Origin: Burkholderia sp.
Lineage (GTDB): Bacteria; Pseudomonadota; Gammaproteobacteria; Burkholderiales; Burkholderiaceae
Length of the DNA: 64,000 nt
Direction: 5' to 3'
Assembly (NCBI GenBank): GCA_031253835.1
Contig: JAIRVP010000048.1
Location: 248,001-312,000, forward strand
Shown here piece after piece: positions 8,711 through 16,537 of this stretch. Position numbers and translations under genes: made by a program. The notes beneath the pieces are model-generated. The model worked only from the letters and a program-made list of their open reading frames with translations. It ran no database searches and was not told the DNA's origin. The stretch's first letter is position 1. Each line of letters opens with the position of its first letter.

Positions 8711-8745
8711 GGCGCCCGTTCCCGCGCATGGCGGGAGCGGGCGCC
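8711..8745. terminator. 15-bp hairpin between convergent SDR and hpaR
   Basis: Arms 8711-8725 and 8731-8745 pair over 15 positions with one G-T wobble around a 5-nt loop, in the 55-bp space between two converging stop codons. It is likely a bidirectional transcript end, although no long U-tract follows. Confidence 0.55.
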
Positions 8746-8749
8746 GCCA

Positions 8750-9190
8750 TCACGCGTGGCCGCCGAGCTCGATCAGCCGGTCGAGTGCGCGGTAGATGTC
8801 TTCGAGGCCGTCCTGGCCGAAGCGCGATTCGAGCTGCCGGTATTGCTCGTCGATGCGCGGACCGATTTCCGTCACCAGTTTCCTGCTTTGCGGCGTCAGG
8901 CTGACCAGCAGCCGGCGCTGGTCTTCCTGCGCGCGCGTGCGCGTGATCAGGCCGTCGCGCTCCATCCGTTCCAGCACGCCCGTGAGGCTCGGGCTCAGGA
9001 TGCAGCAGCGCCGGGCGATCTGTCCTGCTTCGAGCGCATGCGCCGGTTCGCCGTCGAGCACGCGGATGATCCGCCATTGCTGTTCGGTCAGCGCGAATTC
9101 CTTGAGAATGGGGCGAAACAGACCCATCAGCGTTTCGCGGGCCTCGAGCAGCAGCATGGCCAGGTTGCGATGGTCGAGCGTACGGTTCAT
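8750..9190 (-). CDS. hpaR: MarR-family repressor of homoprotocatechuate degradation (HpaR)
   Basis: The 146-aa winged-helix regulator has the HpaR-type core: LAMLLLEARETLMGLFRPIL followed by LTEQQWRIIRVL, SPSLTGVLERMERDGLITR and DQRRLLVSLT. In Escherichia coli W, HpaR represses the meta-operon and is relieved by the aromatic substrates. Here it is divergent from hpaG1 with a 152-bp shared control region, the arrangement expected for a local repressor. ATG 9190 is chosen; ATG 9217 is in frame nine codons upstream, and neither has a strong ribosome site. Confidence 0.9.
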   Translation of the reverse strand: MNRTLDHRNLAMLLLEARETLMGLFRPILKEFALTEQQWRIIRVLDGEPAHALEAGQIARRCCILSPSLTGVLERMERDGLITRTRAQEDQRRLLVSLTPQSRKLVTEIGPRIDEQYRQLESRFGQDGLEDIYRALDRLIELGGHA

Positions 9191-9283
9191 CGGGGTGGGT
9201 AAAGGACGGGGACGCATCAATCTTAACAGCCGAAGGTGATGAATTTCGCATCTCAGGGTAATCGAGGTTGCCAGCGCCCGATT

Positions 9284-9302
9284 GTTTACTTAAGATATTA
9301 AC
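9284..9302. promoter_or_regulatory. hpaR: AT-rich imperfect dyad in the hpaR-hpaG1 control region (candidate HpaR site)
   Basis: GTTTACTTAAGATATTAAC has outer GTT...AAC symmetry and stands out as an AT island in the divergent promoter region. MarR-family repressors bind such short, imperfect AT-rich dyads. The assignment to HpaR is positional only, and symmetry is incomplete. Confidence 0.3.
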
Positions 9303-9342
9303 TATTGACGATGCGCCGCGACGCGCGGCAGGGGAATGACGC

Positions 9343-10032
9343 ATGGAGCTGTCTTGCACGACCGCCGCGGCGCCGCCGTTGCCGGTCGCCATCGGTACCG
9401 TCTACGGTGCGCTGCTCAACGAGCGCGCGGCGCTCGACGCGCTCGGCGATGCCGTGAACGCACCGCCTTACGGCCGCCCGCCGCAGGCGCCGATCCTTTA
9501 CATCAAGCCCGCCAACACGCACGCGGCCGATGGCGCGGCCGTCGTCGTGCCGGCCGGCGTCGAGGCGCTGGAGATCGGCGCAGCGGTGGCCGTCGTGTTC
9601 GCCCGGCGTGCGACGCGCGTGCCGGCCGCGCAGGCGCTCGACTACGTGCACGGCTTCACGCTCGCGAGCGACGTGTCGGTGCCGCATCCCGATTACTACC
9701 GTCCGGCCGTGCGCTTCAAGTGCCGTGACGGCTTCTGCCCGCTGGGTCCGGCGATCGTGCCGGCCGCCGCGCTGGGCGACGTCGACGCGATCGGCCTGAC
9801 CGTGCGGATCGACGGCGAGGAGGCCATGTCCGCATCGACCGCGACGCTGATCCGCCCGGTGCGCGAGCTGATCGCCGACGTGACGGCGTTCATGTCGTTC
9901 GATGCGGGCGACGTGCTGTTGCTCGGCGTCGCGGGCGGCGCACCGCGCGCCCGTGCGGGCAGCACGATCGAGATTTCGGCCGCCGGCATCGGCACGTTGC
10001 GGCATACGCTGATTGCGGAGGAAGCACGATGA
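9343..10032 (+). CDS. hpaG1: Homoprotocatechuate pathway isomerase/decarboxylase subunit HpaG1 (FAH family)
   Basis: The 229-aa fumarylacetoacetate-hydrolase-fold protein corresponds to the N-terminal half of E. coli HpaG/HpcE. That enzyme decarboxylates 5-oxo-pent-3-ene-1,2,5-tricarboxylate (OPET) and isomerises the product to OHED. Visible signature: YVHGFTLASDVSVPHP followed by FKCRDGFCPLGP. Where active FAH domains have an E-x-E metal pair, this subunit reads EIGAAV, so the second acid is replaced, as expected if this half carries no metal. It overlaps hpaG2 by 4 bp (ATGA), so the two halves are probably translated as coupled partners. Confidence 0.9.
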   Translation: MELSCTTAAAPPLPVAIGTVYGALLNERAALDALGDAVNAPPYGRPPQAPILYIKPANTHAADGAAVVVPAGVEALEIGAAVAVVFARRATRVPAAQALDYVHGFTLASDVSVPHPDYYRPAVRFKCRDGFCPLGPAIVPAAALGDVDAIGLTVRIDGEEAMSASTATLIRPVRELIADVTAFMSFDAGDVLLLGVAGGAPRARAGSTIEISAAGIGTLRHTLIAEEAR

Positions 10033-10793
10033 AGACGGCGCGCGTGATCTACAACGGCGCACTGCATGCGGCCGAACCGGCCGGCGACGGCACGATCCGC
10101 CTCGATACGGGGCGCGTGGTGGCCGAGGATGGGGTGGCGTGGCTGCCGCCCGTCGCGCCGCGCACGACGTTCGCGCTCGGCCTGAACTACGCCGACCACG
10201 CGAAGGAACTCGCGTTCAAGGCGCCGAGCGAGCCGCTGATCTTCCTGAAGGGGCCGAACACGTTCATCGGCCACCGGTCGCGCACCGTGCGCCCGGCGGA
10301 TGCGACGCACATGCACTACGAGTGCGAGCTGGCCGTCGTGATCGGCCGGCCCGCGCGCAACGTGAGCCGTGCGCAGGCGATCGACTACGTGGCCGGCTAT
10401 ACGGTCGCGAACGACTACGCGATCCGCGACTATCTCGAGAACTACTACCGTCCGAACCTGCGCGTGAAGAACCGCGACACCTGCACGCCGCTCGGGCCGT
10501 GGTTCGTCAGCCGCGACGAAATCGGCGACGCGGGCGACCTGATGCTGCGCACGACGGTCAACGGCCAGGAGACGCAGCGCGGCAGCACGCGCGACATGAT
10601 CTTCGACGTGCCGGCGCTGATCGAGCACATCAGCGGCTTTATGACGCTCTCGCCGGGCGACCTGATCCTGACCGGCACGCCCGAGGGGCTGGCGGACACG
10701 AAGCCGGGCGACGAGGTCGTGACCGAGATCGAAGGGATTGGCCGGCTCGTGAACACGATCGTCGGCGAAGCAGACTACTATCGCGCCGGCTGA
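10029..10793 (+). CDS. hpaG2: Homoprotocatechuate pathway isomerase/decarboxylase subunit HpaG2 (FAH family)
   Basis: The 254-aa FAH-fold protein matches the C-terminal half of HpaG. It keeps the metal-binding ECELAVVIG pair near residue 98 and the block DYVAGYTVANDYAIRDY, followed by KNRDTCTPLGPWFV. It should carry the divalent-metal-dependent decarboxylase/isomerase centre. Its start codon overlaps the stop of hpaG1, and hpaE follows after 22 bp. Splitting of HpaG into two genes is common outside the enterobacteria. Confidence 0.92.
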   Translation: MKTARVIYNGALHAAEPAGDGTIRLDTGRVVAEDGVAWLPPVAPRTTFALGLNYADHAKELAFKAPSEPLIFLKGPNTFIGHRSRTVRPADATHMHYECELAVVIGRPARNVSRAQAIDYVAGYTVANDYAIRDYLENYYRPNLRVKNRDTCTPLGPWFVSRDEIGDAGDLMLRTTVNGQETQRGSTRDMIFDVPALIEHISGFMTLSPGDLILTGTPEGLADTKPGDEVVTEIEGIGRLVNTIVGEADYYRAG

Positions 10794-10815
10794 GCCCGTC
10801 GCCCAAGGAGAGCAC

Positions 10816-12279
10816 ATGACCATCAAGCACTGGATCGGCGGCCGCGAAGTCGAGAGCCGCGAGACCTTCACGACGCTGAACCCCGCGACGGGCGACGTCA
10901 TCACCGACGTCGCGTCGGGCGGCGAGACCGAGGTCGACGCGGCCGTGCGCGCGGCGAAGGACGCATTCCCGAAATGGGCGAACACGCCCGCGAAGGAGCG
11001 TGCGAAGCTGATGCGCAAGCTCGGCGAGCTGATCGAGAAGAACGTGCCGATGCTCGCGGCGCTGGAAACGCAGGATACCGGCCTGCCGATCGCGCAGACG
11101 AGCAAGCAGCTGATTCCGCGTGCGTCCGAGAACTTCAACTTCTTCGCGGAAGTGTGCGTGCAGATGAACGGCCGCACGTATCCGGTCGACGACCAGATGC
11201 TGAACTACACGCTGTACCAGCCGGTCGGCGTGTGCGCGCTGGTGTCGCCGTGGAACGTGCCGTTCATGACGGCCACGTGGAAGACGGCGCCGTGCCTCGC
11301 GCTCGGCAACACGGCCGTGCTGAAGATGTCGGAGCTGTCGCCGCTGACGGCCGACCAGCTTGGCCGGCTCGCGCTCGAAGCCGGGATTCCGCCCGGCGTG
11401 CTGAACGTCGTGCAGGGCTACGGCGCGACGGCCGGCGACGCGCTCGTGCGCCACCCGGACGTGCGTGCGGTGTCGTTCACCGGCGGCACGGTCACCGGCA
11501 AGCGCATCATGGAGCGCGCCGGTCTCAAGAAGTATTCGATGGAGCTCGGCGGCAAGTCGCCGGTGCTGGTCTTCGACGATGCCGATTTCGATCGCGCGCT
11601 CGACGCGTCGCTGTTCACGATCTTCTCGATCAACGGCGAGCGCTGTACCGCCGGTTCGCGGATCTTCGTGCAGCGCACGATCTACGACCGCTTCGTGCAG
11701 GAATTCGCGCGCCGCGCGAACAACCTGGTGGTCGGCGATCCGGCCGATCCGGCCACGAATCTCGGCGCGATGATCACGCGCCAGCACTGGGAGAAAGTGA
11801 CGGGCTATATCCGCATCGGCGAGCAGGAGGGCGCGCGCGTGGTCGCGGGCGGCGCGGACAAGCCGGCCGGGCTGCCCGACCATCTGCGCAACGGCAACTT
11901 CGTGCGCCCGACCGTGTTCGCCGACGTCGACAACCGGATGCGCATCGCGCAGGAAGAGATCTTCGGGCCGGTCGCCTGCATCATCCCGTTCGAGGACGAA
12001 GACGAAGGGCTGCGGCTCGCGAACGACACGGCATACGGCCTCGCGTCGTACATCTGGACGCAGGACGTCGGCAAGGTGCATCGCCTGGCACGCGGGATCG
12101 AGGCCGGGATGGTGTTCGTGAACAGCCAGAACGTGCGCGACCTGCGCCAGCCGTTCGGCGGCGTGAAGGAATCGGGCACCGGGCGCGAGGGCGGCGAGTA
12201 CAGTTTCGAGGTGTTCGCGGAGATCAAGAACGTGTGCATCTCGATGGGTTCGCATCACATCCCGCGCTGGGGCGTGTGA
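10816..12279 (+). CDS. hpaE: 5-carboxymethyl-2-hydroxymuconate semialdehyde dehydrogenase (HpaE)
   Basis: The 487-aa NAD-dependent aldehyde dehydrogenase of the ALDH superfamily oxidises the ring-fission product CHMS to CHM. Visible motifs: the substrate/cofactor block LVSPWNVPFMTATWK, the catalytic Glu in MELGGKSPVLV, and the catalytic Cys in SINGERCTAGSR. The C-terminal FGGVKESGTGREGG is typical of the family. Length is as expected. AAGGAG precedes the ATG. It ends the first half of the hpa operon; a 258-bp gap with a hairpin array separates it from hpaD. Confidence 0.93.
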   Translation: MTIKHWIGGREVESRETFTTLNPATGDVITDVASGGETEVDAAVRAAKDAFPKWANTPAKERAKLMRKLGELIEKNVPMLAALETQDTGLPIAQTSKQLIPRASENFNFFAEVCVQMNGRTYPVDDQMLNYTLYQPVGVCALVSPWNVPFMTATWKTAPCLALGNTAVLKMSELSPLTADQLGRLALEAGIPPGVLNVVQGYGATAGDALVRHPDVRAVSFTGGTVTGKRIMERAGLKKYSMELGGKSPVLVFDDADFDRALDASLFTIFSINGERCTAGSRIFVQRTIYDRFVQEFARRANNLVVGDPADPATNLGAMITRQHWEKVTGYIRIGEQEGARVVAGGADKPAGLPDHLRNGNFVRPTVFADVDNRMRIAQEEIFGPVACIIPFEDEDEGLRLANDTAYGLASYIWTQDVGKVHRLARGIEAGMVFVNSQNVRDLRQPFGGVKESGTGREGGEYSFEVFAEIKNVCISMGSHHIPRWGV

Positions 12280-12313
12280 CGGGCGCGCGACGCGACGATT
12301 CGCCGAATGATTC

Positions 12314-12335
12314 CTTGGCCGGCACGCCGGCCAAG
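12314..12335. repeat. 22-bp palindrome at the head of the hpaE-hpaD hairpin array
   Basis: CTTGGCCGGC (12314-12323) and GCCGGCCAAG (12326-12335) are perfect inverted arms around two bases. It adjoins the first 49-bp repeat and may be a transcription-stop hairpin for hpaE or a degenerate array member. Confidence 0.55.
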
Positions 12336-12524
12336 CATGGGGCTGGAGTAACCGCTAAAGCGCTGACTCCGGCCGACCGCATAGCATGGGGCTGAAGTAA
12401 CCGCTAAAGCGCTAACTCCGGCCGACCGCGAAGCATGGGGCCGGAGTAACCGCTAAAGCGCTAACTCCGGCCGACCGCGAAGCATGGGGCTGGAGTAACC
12501 GCTAAAGCGCTAACTCCAGCCGAC
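12334..12524 (+). repeat. Four tandem 49-bp hairpin-forming repeats in the hpaE-hpaD gap
   Basis: Copies start at 12334, 12383, 12432 and 12481, exactly 49 bp apart; the last ends at 12524, abutting the hpaD ribosome site. Each copy contains an outer inverted pair (GGCYGGAGT with ACTCCRGCC) and an inner CGC-TAAA-GCG mini-stem. Copy 3 has C12442 pairing G12469; copy 4 has T12491 pairing A12518, a compensatory change that keeps the stem. Copies 1 and 2 use a G-T wobble at that pair. The pattern suggests selection on RNA structure. It is intra-operonic, so possible roles are segmental mRNA processing, attenuation or 3' protection of hpaG1G2E. Confidence 0.9.
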
Positions 12525-12537
12525 AGGAGACTGAACG

Positions 12538-13386
12538 ATGGGCAAACTGTCCCTCGCCGCGAAAATCACGCACGTGCCGTCGATGTACCTGTCGGAATTG
12601 CCCGGCAGGCATCACGGCTGCCGTGAGGCGGCGATCCGTGGCCACCAGCTGATCGGCGAGCGCTGCCGCGCGCTCGGCGTCGACACGATCGTCGTGTCGG
12701 ACGTGCACTGGCTCGTCAATGCCGGCTATCACGTGAACTGCAATGCGCGGTTCTCGGGCACCTACACGAGCAACGAACTGCCGCATTTCATCCGCGACAT
12801 GGAATACGCGTATCCGGGCAACCCGGCGCTCGGCCGGCTGATCGCCGAGACGGCCACCGAGCGCGGCATCGCGACGCGCGCGCACGAGATCGACAGCCTC
12901 GAACTCGAATACGGCACGCTCGTGCCGATGCGCTACATGAACGGCGACCAGCATTTCAAGGTCGTGTCGATCGCGGGCTGGTGCATGTGGCACCAGCTCG
13001 ACGAAAGCCGCCGCTTCGGCGAGGCGCTGCTCGAAGCGATCGAGAAAAGCGATTCGAACGTCGCGTTCCTCGCGAGCGGTTCGCTGTCGCACCGCTTCAA
13101 CGACAACGGCAGCCCCGAGGAATCGATCCACCAGATCAGCCGGGAATTCTTCCGGCAGGTCGACCTGCGCGTGGTCGAGCTGTGGAAGCAGGGCGACTTC
13201 AAGACCTTCTGCGCGATGCTGCCGGAGTACAACACGCATTGCCACGGCGAAGGCGGCATGCACGACACCGCGATGCTGCTCGGGCTGCTCGGCTGGGACC
13301 GCTACGACAAGCCTGTCGAGATCGTCACCGACTATTTCGCGAGTTCGGGCACCGGGCAGATCAACGCGATCTTCCCGCTCGCCTGA
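12538..13386 (+). CDS. hpaD: 3,4-dihydroxyphenylacetate 2,3-dioxygenase (HpaD, class III extradiol)
   Basis: The 282-aa LigB-superfamily ring-cleaving dioxygenase matches HpaD/HpcB. Iron-ligand regions are visible: the HHGC segment near residue 24 and VVSDVHWLVNAGYHV near residue 58. The conserved FSGTYTSNELP and a late NTHCHGEGGMHDT block follow. It opens the catechol ring of homoprotocatechuate between C2 and C3 using Fe(II) and O2. AGGAGA lies 7 bp before the ATG. It is the first gene of the distal half operon hpaDFHI. Confidence 0.93.
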   Translation: MGKLSLAAKITHVPSMYLSELPGRHHGCREAAIRGHQLIGERCRALGVDTIVVSDVHWLVNAGYHVNCNARFSGTYTSNELPHFIRDMEYAYPGNPALGRLIAETATERGIATRAHEIDSLELEYGTLVPMRYMNGDQHFKVVSIAGWCMWHQLDESRRFGEALLEAIEKSDSNVAFLASGSLSHRFNDNGSPEESIHQISREFFRQVDLRVVELWKQGDFKTFCAMLPEYNTHCHGEGGMHDTAMLLGLLGWDRYDKPVEIVTDYFASSGTGQINAIFPLA

Positions 13387-13430
13387 GCGATGCGGACTGC
13401 CAAGCAATCGAATCCGACCGGAGACTTGCC

Positions 13431-13823
13431 ATGCCACACATCGTCGTCGAATACACCGCGAACATCCGCGACGACGCGCGCATTCCCGCGCTGCTGCGCA
13501 CGATCAACGCGACGCTGATCGCGCAGGGCGGCGTGTTCCCGACCGGCGGCATCCGTTCGCGCGCGATCGAACTGCAGGACTACTGCGTCGCCGACGGCAC
13601 GGAGGACGACGCATTCGTCCACGTGACGCTGAAGATCGGCTCGGGCCGCACCGACGCGCAGAAGAAAGCCGCGTGCAATGCGCTGTTCGACGCGATCAAG
13701 GCCCATTTCGCCGACCTTTACGCGAAACGCACTCTCGCGCTGTCGATGGAGCTGACCGAGTTCAGCGAAAGCGGCTCGTACAAGCACAACAACATCCACG
13801 CCCGCTACAAGCGGGCCGGCTGA
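13431..13823 (+). CDS. hpaF: 5-carboxymethyl-2-hydroxymuconate delta-isomerase (HpaF)
   Basis: The 130-aa protein of the tautomerase superfamily begins MPHIVVEYTANI, giving the catalytic Pro after Met removal. It continues with RSRAIELQDYCVADG and a C-terminal YKHNNIHARYK. The enzyme converts CHM to 5-oxo-pent-3-ene-1,2,5-tricarboxylate. The start at 13431 is required to place the catalytic proline; longer in-frame readings overlap hpaD. It is followed by hpaH after 20 bp. Confidence 0.92.
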   Translation: MPHIVVEYTANIRDDARIPALLRTINATLIAQGGVFPTGGIRSRAIELQDYCVADGTEDDAFVHVTLKIGSGRTDAQKKAACNALFDAIKAHFADLYAKRTLALSMELTEFSESGSYKHNNIHARYKRAG

Positions 13824-13843
13824 ACCCCATTCCCGATCCGACC

Positions 13844-14647
13844 ATGCTCGAACCCGCCATCATCGACCAGCTCGCGCAGCGTCTGCACGACGCCGAGCGC
13901 GAGCGCAAGCAGATCCGCCAGATCTCGCTCGACCATCCCGACATCACGATCGACGACGCGTATGCGATCCAGCGCGCGTGGGTGACCCTCAAGCTCGCGG
14001 AAGGCCGCACGCTGAAGGGGCACAAGATCGGCCTCACGTCGAAGGCGATGCAGAACACGTCGCAGATCGACGAGCCCGACTACGGCGCGCTGCTCGACGA
14101 CATGTTCTTCGCGGACGGCGGCACGATCCCGACCGGCCGCTTCATCGTGCCGCGCGTCGAGGTCGAGCTCGCGTTCGTGCTCGGCAAGCGGCTCAGCGGC
14201 CCGAACTGCACGATCTTCGACGTGTACGACGCGGTCGATTACGTCGTGCCCGCGCTCGAGATCATCGACGCGCGCAGCCAGTCGATCGATCCCGACACGA
14301 AACGGCCGCGCAAGGTGTTCGACACGATCGCCGACAACGCGGCGAACGCGGGCGTCGTGATCGGCGGCCGGCCGGTGCGGCCGCAGGACGTCGACCTGCG
14401 CTGGGTCGCGGCGATCATGTCGCGCAACGGCGTGGTCGAGGAAACGGGCGTCGCGGCCGGCGTGCTGAACCATCCGGCGAACGGCGTCGCGTGGCTCGCG
14501 AACCGGCTGTCGCGCTTCGACGTCGCGCTGGAGCCCGGGCAGATCGTGCTCGGCGGCTCGTTCACGCGGCCGTGCGCGGCGCGATCGGGCGACACGTTCA
14601 GCGTCGACTACGGCCCGCTCGGGACGATCCAGTGCTACTTCGAGTGA
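13844..14647 (+). CDS. hpaH: 2-oxo-hept-4-ene-1,7-dioate hydratase (HpaH)
   Basis: The 267-aa member of the FAH/MhpD hydratase group has GHKIGLTSKAMQ near residue 58. It also carries the metal-binding stretch PRVEVELAFVLGKRL and a conserved PALEIIDARSQ block. It hydrates OHED to 2,4-dihydroxy-hept-2-ene-1,7-dioate, the aldolase substrate. ATG 13844 gives the expected N-terminus. It lies between hpaF and hpaI with 20-bp and 12-bp gaps, consistent with one transcript. Confidence 0.92.
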   Translation: MLEPAIIDQLAQRLHDAERERKQIRQISLDHPDITIDDAYAIQRAWVTLKLAEGRTLKGHKIGLTSKAMQNTSQIDEPDYGALLDDMFFADGGTIPTGRFIVPRVEVELAFVLGKRLSGPNCTIFDVYDAVDYVVPALEIIDARSQSIDPDTKRPRKVFDTIADNAANAGVVIGGRPVRPQDVDLRWVAAIMSRNGVVEETGVAAGVLNHPANGVAWLANRLSRFDVALEPGQIVLGGSFTRPCAARSGDTFSVDYGPLGTIQCYFE

Positions 14648-14659
14648 GGTGAGCGAACG

Positions 14660-15466
14660 ATGCAGATTCCGTCGAATGTGTTCAAGGCCGCGCTCGCGCG
14701 CGGCGACGCGCAGGTCGGGCTGTGGCTCGGGCTCGCGAATCCGTACAGCGCCGAAGTCGTCGCGGGCGCCGGTTTCGACTGGCTGTTGATCGACGGCGAG
14801 CATGCGCCGAACACGGTGCCGACGATCCTCGCGCAGTTGCAAGCGATCGCGCCGTACCCGTCGCATCCGGTCGTGCGCGTGCCGTGGAACGATCCGGTGA
14901 TCGTCAAGCAGGTGCTCGATCTCGGCGCGCAGACGCTGCTCGTGCCGATGGTGCAGAGCGCCGACGAAGCGCGCGCGGCCGTGGCCGCGACGCGTTACCC
15001 GCCGCACGGGATTCGCGGCGTCGGCAGTGCGCTGGCGCGTGCGTCGCGGTGGAACCGCGTCGGCGACTACCTGCATCGTGCGAACGACGAGATGGCCGTG
15101 CTCGTGCAGGTCGAGACGCGTGCGGGGCTCGACGCGATCGATGCGATTGCGCGCGTCGACGGCGTCGACGGCGTGTTCATCGGGCCGGCCGATCTGGCCG
15201 CCGATCTCGGGCACCTCGGCAATCCGGCGCACCCGGACGTGCAGGCCGCGATCGACGGCGCGATCCGGACGATCAAGGCGGCCGGCAAGGCGCCGGGCAT
15301 TCTCAGTGCCGATGAAACGGCCGCACGGCGCTACCTGGAAGCGGGTGCGCTGTTCGTCGCGGTCGGTGTCGACACGACGCTGCTCGCGAGAAGCGCGGAG
15401 CGGCTGGCCGCGCAGTTCAAGGGGAATGGCGGCGACGCGGCGAAGAAGGGGGACGGGACGTATTGA
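14660..15466 (+). CDS. hpaI: 4-hydroxy-2-oxoheptanedioate aldolase (HpaI, class II HpcH/HpaI)
   Basis: The 268-aa metal-dependent aldolase has the WLLIDGEHAPN motif near residue 41, RVPWNDP, and LVPMVQSADEAR. VQVETRAGLDAID and the GPADLAADLGH block follow. It splits 2,4-dihydroxy-hept-2-ene-1,7-dioate to pyruvate and succinic semialdehyde, the end of the pathway. It is the last hpa gene. The hpaBC hydroxylase, hpaX transporter and hpaA activator are not adjacent, so entry from 4-hydroxyphenylacetate must be encoded elsewhere or be absent. Confidence 0.93.
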   Translation: MQIPSNVFKAALARGDAQVGLWLGLANPYSAEVVAGAGFDWLLIDGEHAPNTVPTILAQLQAIAPYPSHPVVRVPWNDPVIVKQVLDLGAQTLLVPMVQSADEARAAVAATRYPPHGIRGVGSALARASRWNRVGDYLHRANDEMAVLVQVETRAGLDAIDAIARVDGVDGVFIGPADLAADLGHLGNPAHPDVQAAIDGAIRTIKAAGKAPGILSADETAARRYLEAGALFVAVGVDTTLLARSAERLAAQFKGNGGDAAKKGDGTY

Positions 15467-15578
15467 ATGCAGCAGGGTGTGGCTGGGCGTATTCTGGATT
15501 CGATTGAATTTCGTTTATTACGATTTTCGCTTGTTTCGAATACGCTGGCACATTCCTGAACCCCGCCTGGAGGGCGCG

Positions 15579-16331
15579 ATGCCCCATATCACGACACCCG
15601 ACCTGTTCTTGCCCGTCGAGGCTGTCGAACGGCGACGCACAATGGGAGGCGTTCGGGCGTGTCGTGGGGCGCGATCGGCAGCCATGCCAGTGCGGTTTCT
15701 CGCGGCGCTCGTATTCGGCATGCTGCTGGCAGGCTGCCATCAAGAGGCGCCGCAGGCAGGCGCTGTCGCGCCGGTGGTGCCGGGAGCCGGTGTGGTCGAG
15801 AATCCAGCGTCGGTAAGCGGATTGAATTACGCATCGTATGGGGTTGCAAGTTTCTCCATCACGGATTCCGAAGGTCGAAGCGGCGGAGGCCCCAACATCG
15901 CACCGGTAAGCAACACCGGAGAACCGGGCGGTGGTGGCTCCGAAATGTGCTGCGTCTATGTCCCGGAGAAGTGGCGTGACGGAATGACAGTGCATGTGCG
16001 TTGGGAGCGTGATCTGCACCCGTACGATACTCTTGATCGTAGCGGTGACCAATGGCTCGAAGCCGTGGCGAGAGTGCCGCCCTATGGACCGACGCAATAC
16101 AACTTCGTGGTGCAGTTCCTCAAGGACGACCGGATTCGCGTTCGCGTTGACGACGGCAGTTCCCTGGACAAGCCGGGCAGTACCGATCCGTATGTTGTTC
16201 AGGGCGTGCTCGACGTCAAGGCGAATGCACAAATGCAGGCATTGCGCGAGCGTGACGAAGCGGCCAAGGCATACGATAAGCAACTGCAAGAAAAGGCTGA
16301 GAAGGCGCAGAACCAGGGCGCAGGTAAATGA
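15579..16331 (+). CDS. DUF3304-type lipoprotein
   Basis: The protein is 250 aa from ATG 15579, which has GGAGG 7 bp upstream. The signal peptide begins 35 residues in (MPVRFLAALVFGMLLAGC), with lipobox Cys at residue 53, so ATG 15684 would be the better start for export but has no ribosome site. The body resembles DUF3304: GLNYASYGVASFSI, a GGGGS loop, a MCCVYVPEKWRDGMTVHVRW core with a Cys pair, and a C-terminal Lys/Gln/Glu-rich helix. DUF3304 proteins are often found near type VI secretion genes in Burkholderia, but none are visible here. The local sequence is less GC-rich than its neighbours, which hints at acquisition. Function unknown. Confidence 0.7.
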   Translation: MPHITTPDLFLPVEAVERRRTMGGVRACRGARSAAMPVRFLAALVFGMLLAGCHQEAPQAGAVAPVVPGAGVVENPASVSGLNYASYGVASFSITDSEGRSGGGPNIAPVSNTGEPGGGGSEMCCVYVPEKWRDGMTVHVRWERDLHPYDTLDRSGDQWLEAVARVPPYGPTQYNFVVQFLKDDRIRVRVDDGSSLDKPGSTDPYVVQGVLDVKANAQMQALRERDEAAKAYDKQLQEKAEKAQNQGAGK

Positions 16332-16537
16332 GCGTGAACCAATGGCCGAAGTTCTGGCCGGAGGCCGGTCGTCGGGGCGAGGCGTCTCTGGTGACCGTCT
16401 GTCGGCCGACCGGCGACTTTCGACATATTCGCGTCATCGGTCTGCTGCGTTGTTGGACGGCATGCGACCGAGATGCGGCGGATTCGATGATGGAGTTGAG
16501 TCGACAGGCGCAGGTGCTGCGAATGGGCTATGACTGA
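16328..16537 (+). CDS. Small hypothetical protein overlapping the DUF3304 gene
   Basis: The 69-aa reading frame starts on an ATGA overlap with the DUF3304 stop, suggesting translational coupling. It begins MSVNQWPKFWPEAGRRGEASLV and holds two Cys near the middle (LLRCWTACDRD). No signal peptide or known motif is recognised. Its 3' end overlaps the convergent AraC gene by 10 bp. It may be a truncated member of a larger family or a small partner of the lipoprotein. Support is modest: overlap and normal amino-acid composition only. Confidence 0.5.
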   Translation: MSVNQWPKFWPEAGRRGEASLVTVCRPTGDFRHIRVIGLLRCWTACDRDAADSMMELSRQAQVLRMGYD

